Shown: one piece after another, positions 1 through 8,002 of the stretch
How positions within the stretch are numbered: position 1 is the first letter of the stretch
Layout of the letters: every line of letters starts with the position of its first letter
Origin: Candidatus Doudnabacteria bacterium RIFCSPHIGHO2_02_FULL_42_25
GTDB taxonomy: Bacteria > Patescibacteria > Doudnabacteria > UBA920 > O2-02-FULL-48-8
Length of the DNA stretch: 35,162 nucleotides
Reading direction: 5' to 3'
NCBI GenBank assembly: GCA_001777665.1
Contig: MFEQ01000001.1
Location: 1-35,162, forward strand
The notes under the pieces: model-generated
The model's input: only the letters and a program-made list of their open reading frames with translations
Told to the model about the DNA's origin: nothing
Database searches by the model: none
Program-made: the position numbers and the translations under genes

Positions 1-507
1 AACTTTTATCCGTTGAGCTTCCACCCTTCCACGAAGGATGGTCGGATCACTAACTTCTACTTTCGTATCTGCGCGGCGTGCCAGCCTTGCAGTTAAGCGA
101 GCTTTTGCGTTTGCGCGTCACACTCCGTTTCCATCGGAGCTAAGCTCACCTTAATAAACGCCTCCGTTACCATTTAGGAGGCAACCGCCCCAGTTAAACT
201 ACCCATGAGCCACTGTCCCTTTGTTGGTTAAATAAAGGTTAGAAACAAAAATCTTTCAGGGTGGTATTTCACTTGTCGCCTCCATACCAGCTAGCGCCAG
301 TACTTCGAAGGCTCCCACCTATGCTAAACAAAAAAATTCTTGCATCAATGACACACTATAGTAAAGCTTCATAGGGTCTTTCCGTCTTGTTGCGGGTAGA
401 CGGCATCTTTACCGTCAATGTAAATTCATCGGGTTAATCCTTAAGACAGTCCCCTACTCGTTATGCCATTCGTGCGGGTCGTAACTTACACGACAAGGAA
501 TTTCGCT

Positions 508-1237
508 CGGGTCTTTCTTAATCTTTTATGATTAAGTGCTGTTAAGCCTGCATATCGCTATGCAGTTGGGACTATATCTTGTCGTCTTTTGGACGACCTT
601 GGCGTATAGTCTCTGAGGATTCTAATTAGTTTATCTCGCGATTTTTTGTGATTCATCTTTTGTGTAAGTCTGGCTATTTTAAGCATTCCGCCAATTGCGA
701 GGTGCTTATTCTGTAGCATTAACTCAACACACTTTGCGAACAACAAAAAATCATTTCGCTTCGAGGTTATCAGTTTATTCCGTTTAAAAAAGGGAATAAT
801 TACTCGTTTCAAATCTTCGCGATTAGTAACTTTATAGCTGTATAAATCTTCTTTATGATTATCATGTCTTCGATTTCGGTAAATTTTACCAATTCCGAAG
901 AAAATCTTAATCACTTCTAAAGACCTTAGACTACGCTGACCTTGCACTACTGCAAAGTTTTGCGAAATTTGATAACCAGTCTTGTAACCTCTCCGGATTC
1001 TAGTGGCTTCCTGACGATCTGGCTGTTTCGTGAAATTAATCGAGAAACAACCTTCTCCATCAACAAACCCTAAAATCCAACCAATTAGCCTTTCCTGCTG
1101 ATTGTCTGCACGAGACGCATTTTTACTTTGTTTCATAAGACAAGGAATAAATATCCATTGTCATTATAACCTAGTAGCGCTCGATACACCAGATATCCCA
1201 GCATTTGGCCAAGTTTTACTATGGCAGCTTTTAGTTC
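508..1237 (-). mobile_element. Group I self-splicing intron in 23S rRNA at the L1931 site
   Basis: The conserved 23S block is split after CGTCCTATGGT (ending at 1238) and resumes with AGCGAAATTCC (from 507). This is the insertion point after E. coli U1931 used by other LSU group I introns. The 5' exon end CTATGGT pairs with GCCATAG at 1224-1218, forming P1 with the expected U-G wobble at the splice site. The intron ends in G. Near the 3' end are a recognisable R element (TCAGAGACTATACG) and S element (AAGATATAGTCC), which form P7. The length is about 730 nt and it contains the LAGLIDADG ORF. From known biology it should be removed by its own ribozyme activity. Confidence 0.93.
558..1136 (-). 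CDS. LAGLIDADG homing endonuclease of the 23S intron
   Basis: This 192-residue protein carries one LAGLIDADG-type motif, LIGWILGFVDGEGCFSI, at about residues 17-33. Its conserved acidic residue is in DGEGCF, so it belongs to the single-motif, homodimeric class. Such enzymes cut intronless alleles and spread the intron. The middle and C-terminal parts are basic, including the IIPFFKRNKL segment typical of this family. It lies in the group I intron in the same sense as the rRNA. The last codons (QDIVPTA) are encoded by the ribozyme S element, so protein and catalytic core share sequence. No clear ribosome binding site precedes the ATG. It should cut near the intron insertion site, but this is inferred from the family. 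Confidence 0.93.
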   Translation of the reverse strand: MKQSKNASRADNQQERLIGWILGFVDGEGCFSINFTKQPDRQEATRIRRGYKTGYQISQNFAVVQGQRSLRSLEVIKIFFGIGKIYRNRRHDNHKEDLYSYKVTNREDLKRVIIPFFKRNKLITSKRNDFLLFAKCVELMLQNKHLAIGGMLKIARLTQKMNHKKSRDKLIRILRDYTPRSSKRRQDIVPTA

Positions 1238-1756
1238 ACCATAGGACGATTATAGTTATCGCCGGCGTTCATTAGGGCTTGGCTCTTGAGCTTGCGCAAA
1301 AGAGTTTAACCTTCTAACACTGGCCAGGCATCAGCCCGTATACTTCCCCTTGCGGGTTTGCACGGACCTAAGTTTTTGATAAACAGTCGGGAGGGGTCAG
1401 TCGCTGCGACCCAGCTCCACTCATCAAAAACTACTATGTCTTAGAGTGTATTGTCTTAAACTGGAACATTACTCTCAAATTCATCATAGAATCTGAAGAG
1501 TGGGGCTGGGCAAGGCATATTGCTAACTTACGCCTGCTTTTTTGCCGAGTTCCTTAAGGATTATTGTCCCGGTCACCTTAGTATTCTAGCACTCATCCAC
1601 CTGTGTCGGTTTGCGGTACGATCACTTATAACTATTTAGCAAAGTCACCTCTTGCGAGACAACTTCGCTAATCCCTAGCAACGTTTCTTGACACCTTGGT
1701 TCGTCCAAATTGCCCGTTACCGAGCTTCTCTCATGTTTTCACTGTTACAGTAATCC

Positions 1757-1834
1757 AAGTTCGGAGATCGGAAGTCGGATAATCAGAAGTCGAATTTCTC
1801 CGATCTCTGACATCTGATCTCTGACCTCCGAACT
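1757..1834. repeat. TCNGA palindromic repeat inserted in 23S rRNA, copy 1
   Basis: This is an imperfect inverted repeat of about 78 bp that begins AGTTCGGAGATCGG and ends CTCTGACCTCCGAACT. Each arm is built from short units of the type TCGGA or TCAGA spaced 7-8 nt apart. The transcript would fold into one long hairpin extending a 23S helix, with many G-U pairs. Related copies lie at 2171-2254, 2762-2814, 3964-4030, 5857-5874 (fragment) and 11776-11805. Confidence 0.85.
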
Positions 1835-2170
1835 GGACACATAGACGCTTGGGGTTTACCTCAAGCACCCAGCTAAGAACACAAGAACACATATAGTCAA
1901 AATATGCTCGGATTACCATGATGTGTAATTGCATCAGTATTATAAGCGGTTACGGAATATCAACCGTATTTGCCATCATCCGCACCCGTTCGGGTACGAA
2001 CTTAGGATCGACTAACCCTGGGATGATTATCATTGCCCAGGAAACCTTGGATTTTCGGTGTGCATGATTCTCACATGCATACATATTACTTATTCCAACA
2101 TTCTCACTTGTATGCAGTCCACAGAGAGTTCCCTCTCTGCTTCAGCCCACATACAACGCTCCTCTACCAC

Positions 2171-2254
2171 CCAAGTTCAGAGATCGGAAGTCGGATAATC
2201 AGAAGTCGGATTTCTCTGACCTCTGACATCTGATTTCTGACCTCCGAACTTGGA
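2171..2254. repeat. TCNGA palindromic repeat inserted in 23S rRNA, copy 2
   Basis: This is a second copy of the same element, closed by perfect 8-bp arms CCAAGTTC (2171-2178) and GAACTTGG (2247-2254). It falls where E. coli has the short helix near 23S position 1170 (H45), so a normal hairpin tip has been replaced by a much longer one. The core is nearly identical to the copy at 1757-1834. Confidence 0.85.
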
Positions 2255-2336
2255 TCCGCGTCTTCGGTACAAAACTTAGCCCCTATACATTGTCGGCGCA
2301 AGAACGCTTGACCAGTGAGCTGTTACGCTTTCTTTA

Positions 2337-2374
<38 letters not shown>

Positions 2375-2761
2375 AGTGTTCCCACATCCTTTACACTATA
2401 GTTTTGATTTAGGGACCTTAAACGGCGGTGTGGATTCTTCTCCATTAGACAAACGAAGCTTAGACCTCATTGTCTGACTCCATGCCCTTAAGTGTTTGAA
2501 TTCGGAGTTTGGTTCGGTCTACGAGATTGCTCCCGCAGAGCCGATTCAGTGCTCTACCTCAAACACGTGCGGCACAGGCTAGCCCTAAAGCTATTTCGAG
2601 GAGAACCAGCTATTACCCAGTTCGATTGGAATTTCTCCCCTACTCACAGTTCATCGCGGAATTTTGCAACATTCTAGCGTTCGGACCTCCCGTTACTTTT
2701 ACATAACGTTCATCCTGACCATGAGTAGATCACCGGGTTTCGGGTTTAGCGCACGCTACCT

Positions 2762-2814
2762 AAAATCGGAAATCAGAGGTCGGAAAATCTCCGATTATCT
2801 GATATCTGATTTTT
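2762..2814. repeat. TCNGA palindromic repeat inserted in 23S rRNA, copy 3
   Basis: A shorter, more diverged copy runs from AAAATCGGAAATCAGAG to a matching TATCTGATATCTGATTTT arm. It sits within the 23S gene between well conserved blocks, and the RNA would again form a single extended hairpin. Confidence 0.75.
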
Positions 2815-3003
2815 ACGCCCTATTAAGGCTCGCTTTCACTATACCTTCGCATTTGATAATGCTTAAGTAAGCAACGTACGGCTAACTCGTTGGATCATTC
2901 TTCAATAGGCACGCGGTCACTCACAACACCCTGCGGCGTTGGAGCTCCCACTCGATTGTAAGTGTATGGTTTCAGGTACTATTTCATCGCCCTCACCGGG
3001 CTG

Positions 3004-3040
<37 letters not shown>

Positions 3041-3663
3041 ATCAATTTGAGTATTTAGTCTTATGTCGTAGTCGACACAGATTCCAACTAGATTTCACGT
3101 GTCTAGTTGTACTTAACAAACCATTCGGAAGATATAAGAGGTTTTTCGCGCTACACGGCTATCACGTTCTTTGGCTGGTCTTTCCAGACCATTCGGCTAA
3201 ACAGCTCCAACTGAATCTTCAAGAACTTTACAGAGTTCTAATGAATGATTGTTACAACACTAATCCTTGCAACGCCTGTAAGCTTTAATCCGAGTTTGAA
3301 ATAATCTTGCGATTACTCTTCGACTCGAAGACACAAAGTTAGTTTAGACTCCTCCCCGTTCGCTCGCCACTACTAGGAGAATGAGACAATATTCGATTTG
3401 AACTTCAATATCAAAAGTTCAAATTAAATAATGCCCTTATTTTCTTTTCCACATGCTACTGAGATGTTTCACTTCGCATGGTTCCCGATCTCGTATCCAC
3501 CACGGATACTGATCATCTGTTCTTCAAACAGATAGGTTTCCCCATTCGGACACCTCCGGATCAAAGGTTGCTTACCACCTCACCGAAGCTTTCGCAGGTT
3601 GCTGCGTCCTTCTTAGGCTCAAACTGTCAAGGCATCCACCATACACCCTTATTTGTTTAATTC

Positions 3664-3679
3664 TCCGCCAGATGGCGGA
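3664..3679. repeat. 16-bp palindrome next to the 23S 5' end
   Basis: TCCGCCAGATGGCGGA is a near-perfect palindrome immediately upstream of the mature 23S 5' end. It belongs to the family also seen at 7935-7950, 8561-8576, 12432-12447 and, with a longer loop, 30504-30529. In the precursor RNA it would form a hairpin that could affect processing (inference). Confidence 0.7.
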
Positions 3680-3727
3680 TATTTGACTAGTAATTATTGA
3701 TTACTAGGATTTTACTAAATACTAATT

Positions 3728-3791
3728 TTTACGAATTTACTAATCTGAGAATTCTCTGATTCGTATATTCGCAGCTATTCGTATTTCGTAA
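3728..3791. repeat. TTCGTA-type imperfect palindrome, copy 1
   Basis: This stretch is rich in TTACGAA and TTCGTAA units on opposite arms, around the inner palindrome AATCTGAGAATTCTCTGATT. It resembles the clearer copy at 4121-4205. It lies in the 23S leader. Confidence 0.5.
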
Positions 3792-3963
3792 AGTTGCCCC
3801 GCTTTACAAAGACGAGGACTTTGATTCAAGCATGTCACTGATACTTACAAATATATAAGCACAGCGTTCTTAAAAGCGCCTACCAGAATCTCATCAATTC
3901 TATACGCTTAAAAGACTAAAACATACTTCTTAGATGCCGGTTAGTTGTCAAAGGACGCTCCGC

Positions 3964-4030
3964 TTCAGAGATCGGAAATCGGATAATCGGAAGTCGGATT
4001 TCTCTGACCTCTGACATCTGATTCTCCGAA
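3964..4030. repeat. TCNGA palindromic repeat in the 23S leader, copy 4
   Basis: The sequence runs from TTCAGAGATCGGAAATC to TCTGATTCTCCGAA and has the same unit structure as the copies inside the 23S gene. This copy lies about 300 bp upstream of the 23S 5' end, so it is an extragenic member of the family. Confidence 0.8.
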
Positions 4031-4033
4031 TTT

Positions 4034-4120
4034 GCCGTAACTTACACAGGTCACTACTTGCTTTCAGACCCTGATTTAAGCAATCAATGCGGGGAAGTAG
4101 TGACCTCTATCTATTACGGC
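4034..4120 (-). other. Two-part stem-loop in the 23S leader
   Basis: Two nested perfect inverted repeats close this stretch: GCCGTAA (4034-4040) with TTACGGC (4114-4120), and AGGTCACTACTT (4048-4059) with AAGTAGTGACCT (4095-4106). The loop is about 35 nt. It could be a structured element of the rRNA precursor or a separate small RNA. I do not recognise a known RNA family. Confidence 0.55.
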
Positions 4121-4205
4121 TTTCTACGAACTTACGAATATCTACGAAAGTACGAACGGGTGTGAAACCTGTTTCGTAATTCGTTTATTTCGTATTTCGT
4201 AGAAA
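4121..4205. repeat. TTCGTA-type palindrome, copy 2
   Basis: This long imperfect hairpin starts with TTTCTACGAA and ends with TTCGTAGAAA. Its arms are made of repeated TACGAA and TTCGTA units. It directly abuts the stem-loop at 4034-4120. It is a second family of dispersed palindromes, distinct from the TCNGA type. Confidence 0.7.
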
Positions 4206-4238
4206 TCGCCCATATAAAGAACTCCTATTCGGGCGATT

Positions 4239-4262
4239 AAAAAACCGCCTTTTGGCGGGTTT
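4239..4262 (-). terminator. Terminator-like hairpin between promoter and 23S
   Basis: On the minus strand ACCCGCC-AAAA-GGCGGT is followed by a run of T, the form of an intrinsic terminator. It lies about 120 nt downstream of the consensus promoter at 4369-4397 and about 580 nt upstream of the 23S gene. It would either end a small RNA or act as an attenuator of the rRNA transcript. Confidence 0.6.
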
Positions 4263-4287
4263 CAGAGTCAGCACACAAAAAATCGTG

Positions 4288-4338
4288 CTAGTTCTGTAAA
4301 CCGCCTTTCTTTATCGTGTAATGTCCAGTTTTTACCAT
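4288..4338 (-). CDS. Possible 16-residue leader peptide
   Basis: An ATG downstream of the strong promoter at 4369-4397 opens a short frame, MVKTGHYTIKKGGLQN, that stops at 4288. The ribosome binding site is poor (GGGC about 8 nt upstream). It is followed by a small hairpin (GCAC ... GTGC) and then the terminator-like hairpin. This arrangement resembles a leader peptide unit, but so short a frame can arise by chance. Confidence 0.2.
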   Translation of the reverse strand: MVKTGHYTIKKGGLQN

Positions 4339-4368
4339 ACTTTATGCCCTTTTTTTAATCTTACGCAA

Positions 4369-4397
4369 ATTATAACTTTTTTAAGGTGTCGTGTCAA
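4369..4397 (-). promoter_or_regulatory. Consensus sigma-70 promoter upstream of 23S
   Basis: On the minus strand TTGACA and TATAAT are separated by exactly 17 bp, a perfect match to the housekeeping consensus. Transcription would start near 4362 and run toward the 23S gene. Such strength fits an rRNA promoter. A second, weaker candidate with TTGACA lies at 3946-3951 but has a poor -10 box. Confidence 0.8.
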
Positions 4398-4445
4398 GGG
4401 CGGGCTTGGGGATAGGCTGGGGATATAAAGCGGATACAATTCAGT

Positions 4446-4580
4446 ACTCCCCTCTCCTTGAGAGGAGAGGGGTTGGGGGTGAGGTAAATTCTAAGACTTG
4501 CTGGTAATCTACCCCTCCCGCTGATCTGCGGAGAGCAGATCGGCTCCCTCCCCGCTCACGGGGAGGGAAATTCTAATTTG
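4446..4580. repeat. Composite palindromic repeat of about 130 bp, copy 1
   Basis: The element starts with a G/C-rich hairpin (CCCCTCTCC, TTGA, GGAGAGGGG), continues through GGGGTGAGGT, and ends with a second hairpin (CCCTCCCC ... GGGGAGGG) followed by AAATTCTAAT. A second copy with the same order lies at 20119-20233. Both are intergenic. Confidence 0.8.
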
Positions 4581-4768
4581 AAAAATCATTTGAAAAAGAG
4601 TCTACGTATTTTGCGCGATCGCTTACTTTACGTATATTCTAAAAAAAGTTATTAGCAAAAAATGTGTAATTACATCCGAGCTACGATTATTTTTCTATAA
4701 CCTAATAAGTCAAATCAGGCAAAAAGAAAAGCGAAGCAACCACTGGGATCGCAACGCTTATGTCTGAA

Positions 4769-5014
4769 CTACTTCTGCGGGGTTGACCAAGATACGTCTG
4801 GAGCCTGGAGAGGATCTGGTATTCCTTTCTTCTCCTTCAGATACCAGGCGAGAGCCTCTTTAATCAAACGACTTTTCGCTCGACCCTCGTAAAGGGCAAC
4901 TAGTTCAATGTTCATGTCGAGATTGGCGGGCATGACCAGAGTTACCCGTTTTGGTTTTGAACTGTTTGGCAACCGTAACTTGTCATCGACAACTACCTGG
5001 TTTGATCCAGCCAT
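4769..5014 (-). CDS. Small ribbon-helix-helix-like protein
   Basis: This 81-residue protein contains RVTLVMPANLDMNIELVA followed by RAKSRLIKEALAWYLKE. That is a short beta strand and two helices, as in CopG/Arc-type ribbon-helix-helix DNA-binding proteins. Such proteins usually act as dimeric repressors or antitoxins, but no toxin gene is adjacent. The ATG is preceded by GGAGGAG at ideal spacing, which fixes the start. The gene follows the 5101-5346 gene on the same strand, with a terminator-like hairpin between them. A weak hairpin with a T-rich tail follows the stop at about 4715-4760. The family assignment is from pattern only. Confidence 0.6.
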   Translation of the reverse strand: MAGSNQVVVDDKLRLPNSSKPKRVTLVMPANLDMNIELVALYEGRAKSRLIKEALAWYLKEKKGIPDPLQAPDVSWSTPQK

Positions 5015-5043
5015 AGCTCCTCCGCTTATACGAAGAGTGGTTC

Positions 5044-5086
5044 AAAAAAAGAAAGCGCCGCAACCCTGTTAGGTCGCCGCGCTTTG
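5044..5086 (-). terminator. Intrinsic terminator after the 5101-5346 gene
   Basis: On the minus strand AAAGCGCGGCGACC pairs imperfectly with GGGTTGCGGCGCTTT and is followed by TTTCTTTTTTT. It lies just after the stop of the upstream gene and just before the ribosome binding site of the next one, so some readthrough would be needed to express the 4769-5014 gene. Confidence 0.7.
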
Positions 5087-5100
5087 AGGTCGAGGCGGGT

Positions 5101-5346
5101 TTAGACGGACACTGCTATCGGCGCTGCGTCGAGCAGCGACTCCGCCATCTGCAAACTACATGGCGGTCTCATGGTCACCGTCAGTAGATTGAGTGCAGCG
5201 TCTCGATCGATCACCTCGTAGTCCTGCATGGTCCCGTCGTAGCGCCTCCATTCACCTGCCAGCCAGATGTCGATGTTACGGCCCTTCTCACGCAGAAGAA
5301 CCGTGCCGCGCGACAAAAACCTCTGACCTGGTATGTTCGTGCTCAT
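5101..5346 (-). CDS. Small hypothetical protein, GC-rich
   Basis: I do not recognise this 81-residue protein. It has no membrane segment or signal peptide and is rich in Arg, Asp and Leu. GGGAGGA five bases before the ATG supports the start. It is followed at once by a strong terminator. By eye its base composition is clearly more GC-rich than the pilus and ligase genes nearby, which may point to transfer. A possible promoter (TTGCTT, 17 bp, TAATAT) lies in the AT-rich stretch upstream, near 5400. Confidence 0.6.
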   Translation of the reverse strand: MSTNIPGQRFLSRGTVLLREKGRNIDIWLAGEWRRYDGTMQDYEVIDRDAALNLLTVTMRPPCSLQMAESLLDAAPIAVSV

Positions 5347-5496
5347 GGATCCTCCCGCATGAAATGATAGTCGGCCAATCCGACTGAAATTACAGGAATA
5401 TTAATGTATACAAATAAAAAAAGCAACCTGGGGAAAACTAATATAAAGTTATATAAAATTGCTACCTATTTTATACAAATGTAAAAAATAGGGCAC

Positions 5497-5521
5497 AAAA
5501 AAGCAAATGCTGGGCATTTGC
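5497..5521 (-). terminator. Intrinsic terminator after the 5523-5813 gene
   Basis: On the minus strand GCAAATGC-CCA-GCATTTGC is followed directly by TTTTTT. The stem is perfect and starts two bases after the stop codon of the upstream gene. Confidence 0.85.
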
Positions 5522-5522
5522 A

Positions 5523-5813
5523 CTAAGCTGCGGATTCTTTCTGCTTGCTCATTTCCTCCTTGAGTCGCTGTACTTTGTCCTTCGAGATCCTGAATTGATG
5601 ACCCACCAGGTGTGTGGCGTGCTTTACCGCCTCAACCATCGAAATATTCAGCAAACCTGCTGCTTCCCGAACTGAATAAGTCTGGTCCAGGACCGCTTGT
5701 ACTTCTTCCGAGAACAATGTGCTGTTCTCCCGCGCTGTTCTTTCGAGATCCAGCTTGCGATGGAAGGCTTCCGCATCACGGATCTTTCTCGAATTACAAC
5801 TAACTGGTTTCAT
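5523..5813 (-). CDS. Small protein with a possible helix-turn-helix
   Basis: This 96-residue protein has a C-terminal half, YSVREAAGLLNISMVEAV followed by a region ending RISKDKVQRLKEEM. It resembles the excisionase/MerR-like fold in which a helix-turn-helix is followed by a short wing. The N-terminal half is charged and probably helical. AGGAGG before the ATG fixes the start. A strong terminator follows, so it looks monocistronic. A DNA-binding role is plausible but not shown. Confidence 0.6.
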   Translation of the reverse strand: MKPVSCNSRKIRDAEAFHRKLDLERTARENSTLFSEEVQAVLDQTYSVREAAGLLNISMVEAVKHATHLVGHQFRISKDKVQRLKEEMSKQKESAA

Positions 5814-5856
5814 TGCCGCCTCCTAACATAAGCTTAGCAAAAAGAAAAACGCCGCG

Positions 5857-5874
5857 ACAGAGATCGGAGATTGG
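5857..5874. repeat. Fragment of the TCNGA repeat
   Basis: GACAGAGATCGGAGATTG matches the start of the TCNGA element, but the rest of the arm is missing. It lies between the 5523-5813 gene and ligA. I see nothing else convincing in 5814-5972. Confidence 0.4.
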
Positions 5875-5972
5875 TAATAATATTTGATTTTAATTAAAAG
5901 AAGTGGATTCCGGATCGCCCTTCGCCTCTGATTAATCCAATGGAACGTAGCGTCCGGGATGGTTATAGAAAG

Positions 5973-7970
5973 TTACCGTCCCAAAAGCTTCAAGAATTCC
6001 TTTTCGTTGAGAATTTTTATGCCCAGATTCTCGGCTTTGTCAGCTTTCGAGCCAGGGCTATCTCCGACAACGATGAAATCAGTATTTTTGGATACCGAGC
6101 TCACCCAATCCCCACCGGCTTCTCTGACAGCTTCTTTCGCTTCTTCTCGGCTCATGGTATCAAGTGATCCTGTAACCACTATTGATTTACCAGTCAATGC
6201 AGTTGTTTTGATTTTCACATTTTCAATTCTTACCCCTGCATCAATCAATCCAGAAACTAAATCTTTATTCGCCGATTTATTAAACCAACTATAAGCCGAC
6301 TCCGCCACGACTTCGCCGATATTGGGAATACTATTAATTTCTTCTTTTGACGCATCCATCACGGCCTTGATCGAACCAAATCTAGAGGCAAGATCAAAGG
6401 CAGTCTCCTCCCCGACGTGCGGAATGCCTAGCGAGTATATAAATTTGGGCAAAGTAATTTTTTTATGGTCTTGAATGGAGTTGACGATATTCTCTGCACT
6501 TTTTTCGCCGAATCGTTCCAGCGATTGGATATCTTCTTTCTTTAGATGGAACAAATCAACGACATCGGAAATCAACCCTTCGTCTTTGAATCGTTTCAAA
6601 ATCTTCGGTCCGACAGTATATATATCAAAGGCGGAAACAAAATGCTCCATGGCCCGGACGTTTTTGGTCGGGCAGTCATCATTGGTACAAAAATAATCCA
6701 CCCCACGTCGTGTGACCAATTCCTTACAAACTGGGCAATACTTCGGCATATTAAACTTTTTCTCTTTGCCCGTGCGAAGTTTCGGGAGCACTTCGACCAC
6801 ATCCGGTATGACGTCCCCTGCCCTCTGGATGACCACTGTGTCGCCAATTCTGACATCTAAGCGTCGAATCTCGTCTTCATTATGTAATGTGGCTCTTGAA
6901 ACAGTTGTCCCCCCTACAAACACAGGTCGTAAAAATGCCACCGGAGTTAGTTTGCCAGTCCGACCGACATTAATGTTAATGTTCTCAACCACTGTCGTGA
7001 CTTGTTCGGGTGCAAATTTAAAGGCCACTATCCCACGCGGTGCCTTCCCTACAACTCCAAAACGTTTGTATAAATCAATTTGATTGACAGAGACTACGAC
7101 CCCATCAATTCCGAATGGTAATTTTTCTCTGGCTTTTTCAATTTGTTTATAAAATTCATGTACACCCTCTAAATTTTTTACGGTCTTTTGATATTCCGAA
7201 ATCCTAAATCCTAAATCTTTAATCTTTTTATGAATTTCCGCATGAGTTTTCAATCCATGATCAGTGACAATGTCATAAGCATAGTACTGCAGGTTTCGAG
7301 AAGCTGTAATTTTTGGATCGAGCTGACGAAGTGAACCAGCAGCAGCATTTCTGGTATTCGCATACAGGACCTTGCCTTCTTTTTCTTGCTGTTTATTTAA
7401 CTTCTTCCAGGCTTCTTTCGGCATCACTATTTCGCCCCGGACTTCGACTTCTTTTCGTTCATCAATTTCCAAAGGGATTGATTGGATGGTCCGGATGTTA
7501 TTGGTAACGTTTTCGCCGACAAACCCATCGCCTCTGGTCGCAGCTATCCCTAACTCCCCTTTTTCATAACGCAAACTGATGGCTAGACCATCAAATTTCA
7601 GCTCCACAAAATAATCCCACCGTTCGTCTGGAAGAATTTTTCGCAGTCGATCTTCCCAGGCTTGAACTTCTTCAAAGCTAAACGCATCGGAGAGTGAAAG
7701 CATCCGTCTTTGATGAGTAACTTTTTCAAACTTATCCAAAGCGACTCCGCCCACACGATTAGTCGGTGAATTTTTCAATTTGAACTGTGGATAATCCTTC
7801 TCTAAACCCACTAACTCTTGGGTTAAAGAGTCATAAATTTGATCAGTTACAGAGGGATCATCGAGTACATGATAACGGTATCTAAGGTCATTTATCTGAT
7901 CCGTAAGCTTCTTTATCCGTTCTTGAATTTTTTGTCCGCCAGCTGGCGGATGAGTTGCTTTGACAGGCAT
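5973..7970 (-). CDS. ligA: NAD-dependent DNA ligase
   Basis: LigA seals nicks in duplex DNA using NAD+ during replication and repair. At 665 residues it has the usual length. The Ia and adenylation domains come first, with the nucleotide-binding lysine in ELKFDGLAIS (K125). The OB region follows, then a four-cysteine zinc finger at about residues 412-438 (CPVC ... CTNDDC). Helix-hairpin-helix repeats and a C-terminal BRCT domain from about residue 588 (SIVVTGSL ... DFIVVGDSPGSKADKA) complete it. The N-terminus is odd: residues HPPAGG are encoded by a dispersed palindrome (7935-7950), giving a short extension before the usual IQERIKKLTDQIN start. No clear ribosome binding site precedes the ATG. 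The LysM gene is divergent, only 32 bp away. Confidence 0.97.
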   Translation of the reverse strand: MPVKATHPPAGGQKIQERIKKLTDQINDLRYRYHVLDDPSVTDQIYDSLTQELVGLEKDYPQFKLKNSPTNRVGGVALDKFEKVTHQRRMLSLSDAFSFEEVQAWEDRLRKILPDERWDYFVELKFDGLAISLRYEKGELGIAATRGDGFVGENVTNNIRTIQSIPLEIDERKEVEVRGEIVMPKEAWKKLNKQQEKEGKVLYANTRNAAAGSLRQLDPKITASRNLQYYAYDIVTDHGLKTHAEIHKKIKDLGFRISEYQKTVKNLEGVHEFYKQIEKAREKLPFGIDGVVVSVNQIDLYKRFGVVGKAPRGIVAFKFAPEQVTTVVENININVGRTGKLTPVAFLRPVFVGGTTVSRATLHNEDEIRRLDVRIGDTVVIQRAGDVIPDVVEVLPKLRTGKEKKFNMPKYCPVCKELVTRRGVDYFCTNDDCPTKNVRAMEHFVSAFDIYTVGPKILKRFKDEGLISDVVDLFHLKKEDIQSLERFGEKSAENIVNSIQDHKKITLPKFIYSLGIPHVGEETAFDLASRFGSIKAVMDASKEEINSIPNIGEVVAESAYSWFNKSANKDLVSGLIDAGVRIENVKIKTTALTGKSIVVTGSLDTMSREEAKEAVREAGGDWVSSVSKNTDFIVVGDSPGSKADKAENLGIKILNEKEFLKLLGR
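7935..7950. repeat. Palindrome inside the ligA coding region
   Basis: TCCGCCAGCTGGCGGA is a perfect 16-bp palindrome located in frame near the start of ligA, where it encodes PPAG. The identical sequence occurs between genes at 12432-12447, so this is a mobile or spreading repeat rather than chance. Confidence 0.8.
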
Positions 7971-8002
7971 TTTTTAGTAACGTAAAATTTAAATAAAGAG
8001 AG

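Noticed and set aside
3662..4369. A 5S rRNA or tRNA gene next to the 23S gene
   Set aside because: No cloverleaf and no 5S-like sequence was found in the leader. The 3' side of the 23S is outside the window.
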